Assembly: GCA_002813895.1 (NCBI GenBank)
Contig: CP024912.1
Location: 2,418,001 to 2,482,000, forward strand
Source: Cyanobacterium sp. HL-69
GTDB lineage: Bacteria > Cyanobacteriota > Cyanobacteriia > Cyanobacteriales > Cyanobacteriaceae
Length of the DNA: 64,000 bases
Direction of reading: 5' to 3'
Below, one piece after another: positions 60,976-64,000 of this stretch; positions within the stretch are counted from its first letter, which is position 1, and every line of letters starts with the position of its first letter. The notes under the pieces are model-generated. The model made no database searches and was not told the DNA's origin. It saw only the letters and a list, made by a program, of their open reading frames with translations. Both the position numbers and the translations under genes were made by a program.

Positions 60976-61004
60976 GGGCAATCAGTGCGATTGCCCTTAT
61001 TTTG
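60973..61004 (+). terminator. Intrinsic terminator closing element 2
   Basis: Perfect 10-bp stem TAAGGGCAAT / ATTGCCCTTA (60973-60982 and 60990-60999) followed by TTTTG. Seven bases further the attachment core begins. Confidence 0.85.
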
Positions 61005-61010
61005 TTAATT

Positions 61011-61053
61011 CTGAAAATCCTCGTGTCGGCGGTTCAATTCCGCCTCCCGGCAT
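61011..61053. repeat. Attachment repeat copy 3 (attR of element 2)
   Basis: 43 bp identical to the tRNA-Phe 3' half plus CAT in copies 1 and 2, starting at the anticodon-loop CTGAAAATCC. The next about 46 bp diverge but still match the other copies in blocks (ATTACCAGAG, TCCTAGGGT, ATGGT). Confidence 0.92.
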
Positions 61054-61240
61054 AAGATAAATTCCATTACCAGAGATCACCTACTCCTAGGGTTATGGTA
61101 GAACGAAAAAGCTCAAAACATCGCTAAATAGCCAAAATAAGCGTTTTTGCTGACTAATTGATAACTTCAATCCATATACGGAAAATCATGATCCCACAGT
61201 AGATATAGTGATTTTTCGATGGGTCTAGATGCCATAAAAT
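61054..61240. mobile_element. Left-arm remnant of a third element
   Basis: Beyond core 3 the sequence follows element 2's left arm: AAGCGTTTTTG near 61139, ATTGATAACTTCAAT near 61157, and ACGGAAAATCA near 61178 are all found at matching distances after core 2. Arm-site words remain at offset 148 (TGATAAC) and two GATG boxes 11 bp apart (61218, 61229). No integrase gene follows. Confidence 0.62.
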
Positions 61241-61483
61241 GGCTAAGTGAAATATGCCTTTTTCAAGAACAATTAGAAGAGTTAACCTCTTTATTTCTTC
61301 AGAAACACTTTTATTATCGTCAAGATATGAGGACTATTTCCCTTGTCCAATCTGCCTTGTGAGTGCCTTGTCGCCCCCTCAGCTATAAAACTTATTTTAT
61401 CAGCATCAGATTTTCAAGCAATAGTCATAATGTACTAATATTGTTGTAAGGCTTAATACATCAGAGTTTTAGTCTAGTAGTTA
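61241..61483. other. Intergenic stretch, no convincing gene
   Basis: Contains a 47-codon open frame (61219-61362) that begins inside the arm-site remnant and that I do not trust. Otherwise AT-rich with stop codons in all frames. Probably chromosome or eroded element sequence next to the IS remnant. Confidence 0.45.
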
Positions 61484-61735
61484 TTATGGTTTGCGTAAGT
61501 CCTGAAAATGATGCAAACCTTGAGAGGAAACATTAACAATTTTACTTATTCCCGGCAAAGATTTTCTTTTGACTGTCAAAATTAATCCTAAGTGTAAATA
61601 TTTAAAATATTCATAATTACGCACATCGGAAAATAAAGAACGATAAAACGAACAATAATCATCAATGAGGGGAACTGTTTCTGTGGGATTTCGAGGTAAG
61701 TTTTGCCTAATTTGTTCCGCTATATCCATTGCCAT
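61484..61735 (-). pseudogene. IS701-type transposase remnant (N-terminal 83 codons)
   Basis: The segment PTETVPLIDDYCSFYRSLFSDVRNYEYFKYLHLGLILTVKRKSLPGISKIVNVSSQGLHHF matches the N-terminal region of cyanobacterial IS701-family transposases (typical wording: FCxxYxxLFPxVRxxExFKxLHLG, IKRKSLPAIA). It stops after LHHFQDLRKP, where intact copies continue for roughly 300 residues with the DDE catalytic domain. No downstream continuation or terminal inverted repeat is visible to me, so it is a dead fragment. Confidence 0.75.
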
Positions 61736-61922
61736 AACTGCTTTTCATTTTTACTATCTTTTTATCTTGCCACTTTTTTCTCGGAAAGTGACAAAAAAAG
61801 GTTATTTGAGATAGGATAGTTTATTTTTCTTAATAAGTAGTGTTCTTAAAACAAGGGCTAAAGATTGCCAAATTCCGATAAAATTAAGAGTTGTTAATTT
61901 AAACTACGGTATAAAAATTTTT

Positions 61923-62123
61923 ATGGAAGTTGGACAAAAGGTAAAAATCTGTCGCCTAAGAGAAAAAGTATCCCCTGAGATTGTCGAAAAAGTAAAACAA
62001 GGACAAGCGGCAACTATTAAATCTTTTAAAATGACTGATGGTAGTGGCGTGGGTGTATTTGTAGAGTTTCCGGATGCTACTACTGGTTGGTTTTTTGAAG
62101 ATGAAGTTGTCTTAGTTCAATAA
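61923..62123 (+). CDS. DUF2862 protein
   Basis: 66 residues: MEVGQKVKICRLREKVSPEIVEKVKQGQAATIKSFKMTDGSGVGVFVEF and the closing WFFEDEVVLV. The MTDGSGVG and WFFEDE motifs are typical of the DUF2862 family, a small SH3-like protein widely conserved in cyanobacteria and some plastids. The role is unknown. Standard length and no sign of decay. Confidence 0.8.
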   Translation: MEVGQKVKICRLREKVSPEIVEKVKQGQAATIKSFKMTDGSGVGVFVEFPDATTGWFFEDEVVLVQ

Positions 62124-62197
62124 ATCAGGCAAGGGGACGTTCATCGAACGTCCTACAATGTATTCATCCACATTATTGATTATTTACTACTTTTATA

Positions 62198-63292
62198 ATG
62201 GCTTTTATTTTAACTTTTTTAGGAAAAGGCGGTGTAGGTTCAACCACAATGGCGATCGCCTCTGCCCATTCATATGCACAACAGGGAAAAAAAGTATTAT
62301 TAGCAGTGCAAGACTCTAGCCCTTGTTTTTCGGCTCTACTGGGGAAAGATGTAGGTAAAGAAGTAACGGAAATTGTCCCCAATTTAAACGCCATTCGCCT
62401 TCATAGTAGTAAATTATTAGAAGATAGTTGGGAAAAGGTTGAAGAATTAGAAAAGAAATATTTGCGATCGCCCATACTTAAAAATATTTATGGTTCAGAA
62501 CTTAGTCTATTACCCGGCATGGATGAAGCCCTGACACTAAACTATCTTCGGGAACAAGATGAACAGTATGACATAATTATTTTTGATAGCAAAAACGCCC
62601 TTAGTTGTCTGAGAATGTTCGGTATTCCCGACACCCTTAGCTGGTACATTCGCCGTATGCGCGACATTTTGGCAAATTCTGATATTGTAAAAGGACTCTC
62701 TCCCTTCATTCAACCCGTTAGCAGTGCCGTATTAAATGTTTCTTGGAATGCTGATAACTTTGCTTCCCAACCCACTAACGAAGCCAATGAGTTGTTAGAA
62801 AATGGTAAAAAAGCTGTGCATAACCCGTCTAGGGTAGCCGCCTTTTTAGTTACCAATGATCAAACCAGTGCGATCGCCTCTGCCCTTTATTTATGGGGAG
62901 GAGCGCAACAAATCGGTTTAACCGTGGGGGGAGTATTACTCAATCAAAGCACCAACACCCCCGAAATTACCGCCCAATTTCATCCCCTCGCCATCAACCC
63001 CATTCCCCAAACCACGAACCAAGATTGGAATAGCATTATGGCGCTGCTGCCCGACTTTCAAGAAAATGCCCGTCAAGCCCCTAAACCCTTAGAAATCGAT
63101 ACCAGTAAAAGGGAAGTGAAAATATTTCTGCCAGGCTTCGCCAAAAAACAAGTAAAACTAAGCCAATCAGGCCCAGAAATTACCATCGAAGCAGGAGATC
63201 AACGCCGTAACATCTTTTTACCACCACCATTGAAGGGGCAACCCGTTAAGGGGGCTAAATTTCAAGATAAATATTTAGTTATCTCCTTATAA
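62198..63292 (+). CDS. ArsA/Get3-like ATPase with HSP20-like C-terminal domain, P-loop Lys missing
   Basis: 364 residues. The N-terminal domain has the deviant Walker motif of the SIMIBI class, but reads FLGKGGVGSTTMAIA: the signature Lys (GKGG) is present while the usual P-loop Lys (GK-T/S) is Ser. Switch-like segments follow (YDIIIFDSKNALSC). Residues 305-364 (KREVKIFLPGFAKKQVKLSQSGPEITIEAGDQRR, PPPLKGQPVKGAKFQDKYLVISL) form the ArsA_HSP20-type alpha-crystallin-like domain found in plant and cyanobacterial Get3d-like proteins. Client proteins are unknown; arsenite transport is unlikely. HIP1 sites occur throughout, so it is a resident gene. Confidence 0.82.
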   Translation: MAFILTFLGKGGVGSTTMAIASAHSYAQQGKKVLLAVQDSSPCFSALLGKDVGKEVTEIVPNLNAIRLHSSKLLEDSWEKVEELEKKYLRSPILKNIYGSELSLLPGMDEALTLNYLREQDEQYDIIIFDSKNALSCLRMFGIPDTLSWYIRRMRDILANSDIVKGLSPFIQPVSSAVLNVSWNADNFASQPTNEANELLENGKKAVHNPSRVAAFLVTNDQTSAIASALYLWGGAQQIGLTVGGVLLNQSTNTPEITAQFHPLAINPIPQTTNQDWNSIMALLPDFQENARQAPKPLEIDTSKREVKIFLPGFAKKQVKLSQSGPEITIEAGDQRRNIFLPPPLKGQPVKGAKFQDKYLVISL

Positions 63293-63460
63293 ATATAACT
63301 AATACATAAGACTCACTAAAAAATGGCTCTTCCTTGTAAGATAAAATCATAGCATAGCTTAATTTCAATAATGTTTATTGTTTAGATAGAAAATAAGCAA
63401 TAATGGTAATATTTTGAGGACTGAACTTTTGCCATTATTTCACTTTCACCAAAACCCTTT

Positions 63461-64000
63461 ATGAAAATACTGTATTTATTAGCAGGATTCGCTCTATTTT
63501 TAAAAATGCTATTTACCTCCACGGCCGTTGCCGAAATAGGAGAATTAAGCATTATGGAAACTATTATCCAAGACTCGGGAGTCACCAACTCCGTATCAGG
63601 GGTAATTTTTCGTAACCGATTGTATGACACAGTTTTTGAGGTGGTAGTATTCACCATCGCCATTTTGGGAGCTACTTTTTTGCTCTCCAATGAAACCCCT
63701 ACCCAAGTAGTTTATCAATTTACCGATCAACCCTCTGTGGTATTAGCCCGTTTCGGGGCAACCATTGCCACTCTGGTGTCCATAGAACTAGCCTTGAGGG
63801 GACATCTTAGCCCCGGGGGTGGATTTGCTGCAGGGGTGGCAGGAGGAACGGCGATCGCCCTTGTAGCCATTACATCCCCATGGGAAATGTTAGAGGAAAT
63901 TTATCAAAAATGGCGTGTTGCTATCATCGAAAAAGTTTCTGTACTAATTTTTATTATTCTTGCCGTCATAACCCTCATGGGGGGAGAATTACCCTATGGG
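63461..64000 (+). CDS. MnhB/MrpB-type Na+/H+ antiporter subunit (3' partial)
   Basis: 180 codons from ATG 63461, running off the window without a stop. Hydrophobic start (MKILYLLAGFALFLKMLF), VSGVIFRNRLYDTVFEVVVFTIAILGATFLL, and the MnhB signature ELALRGHLSPGGGFAAGVAGGTAIAL. MrpB is one of the membrane subunits of the multi-gene Mrp antiporter that exchanges Na+ for H+ at the cytoplasmic membrane. Other mrp genes would be expected to the right. The region upstream (63293-63460) is AT-rich and holds the promoter. Confidence 0.85.
   Translation, partial: MKILYLLAGFALFLKMLFTSTAVAEIGELSIMETIIQDSGVTNSVSGVIFRNRLYDTVFEVVVFTIAILGATFLLSNETPTQVVYQFTDQPSVVLARFGATIATLVSIELALRGHLSPGGGFAAGVAGGTAIALVAITSPWEMLEEIYQKWRVAIIEKVSVLIFIILAVITLMGGELPYG

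Larger units (their letters stand above)
41637..61053. mobile_element. Integrated element 2 (19.4 kb provirus or phage satellite)
   Basis: Bounded by attachment cores at 41637 and 61011. Same plan as element 1 (leftward integrase and replication genes, divergent control region, rightward regulator, accessory and particle genes, lysis genes) but with a TOPRIM/RecA-fold replication protein, a GH19-like endolysin on the minus strand, a GT2 glycosyltransferase and a different late operon. No tailed-phage head or packaging genes recognised. Confidence 0.9.

Noticed and set aside
61219-61362. 47-codon ORF (MGLDAIKWLSEIC...) after attachment core 3
   Set aside because: It starts inside the decayed arm-site repeat, lacks a ribosome-binding site and resembles no family; more likely chance.
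63382-63690. 102-codon antisense ORF
   Set aside because: Lies opposite the start of the clear MnhB-type gene and has no supporting features.

Overview
The window is a cyanobacterial chromosome segment. It is AT-rich, with frequent HIP1 octamers (GCGATCGC), a cyanobacterial-type CobT-like enzyme, a DUF2862 protein, a TamB homologue and an ArsA-like ATPase with an HSP20-like tail. The gene set suggests a unicellular lineage of the Cyanobacterium/Geminocystis kind; that placement is inference.

Bases 1-20389 are core chromosome: a 5'-truncated exopolysaccharide-type glycosyltransferase, a Ppx/GppA phosphatase, a hybrid histidine kinase with two receiver domains, a DUF4332 protein, biotin carboxylase (accC) with a small membrane protein behind it, a CobT-like phosphoribosyltransferase, a PotD-like lipoprotein, a transketolase-family enzyme, and a 1946-residue TamB. 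They end at tRNA-Phe(GAA) at 20390-20462.

Bases 20421-61053 are two integrated elements in tandem, each using the 3' half of tRNA-Phe as attachment site. Element 1 is 21.2 kb (core to core 20421-41637) and element 2 is 19.4 kb (41637-61011). The right-hand core at 61011 is followed by a decayed third left arm. Both elements share one plan: a leftward block (tyrosine integrase, large replication protein, small acidic proteins), a divergent control region with an inverted repeat, a small HTH regulator read rightward whose stop codon abuts a promoter with a palindromic operator between -35 and -10, accessory small genes, and a rightward block of putative particle genes plus holin and endolysin. 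Modules are exchanged between them: SF3 helicase-primase versus TOPRIM plus RecA/RepA-type ATPase; GH24 versus GH19-like endolysin behind a homologous holin; a LamG-like lectin versus a GT2 glycosyltransferase; and one gene that is split in one element and fused in the other (in both directions).

I could recognise no terminase, portal, HK97-type capsid protease, tape measure, sheath or FtsK/HerA packaging ATPase in either element, although both carry lysis genes and tail-fibre-like proteins. The best reading is a family of integrative viruses or phage satellites with an unrecognised particle, built around a four-member family of about 100-120 residue proteins and strongly translated neighbours (for example 57318-58034, with a perfect Shine-Dalgarno). 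This is the most interesting content of the window.

Bases 61054-64000 return to chromosome: the decayed third arm, an IS701-type transposase remnant, a DUF2862 protein, an ArsA/Get3-like ATPase and the start of an MnhB/MrpB-type antiporter subunit running off the right edge.
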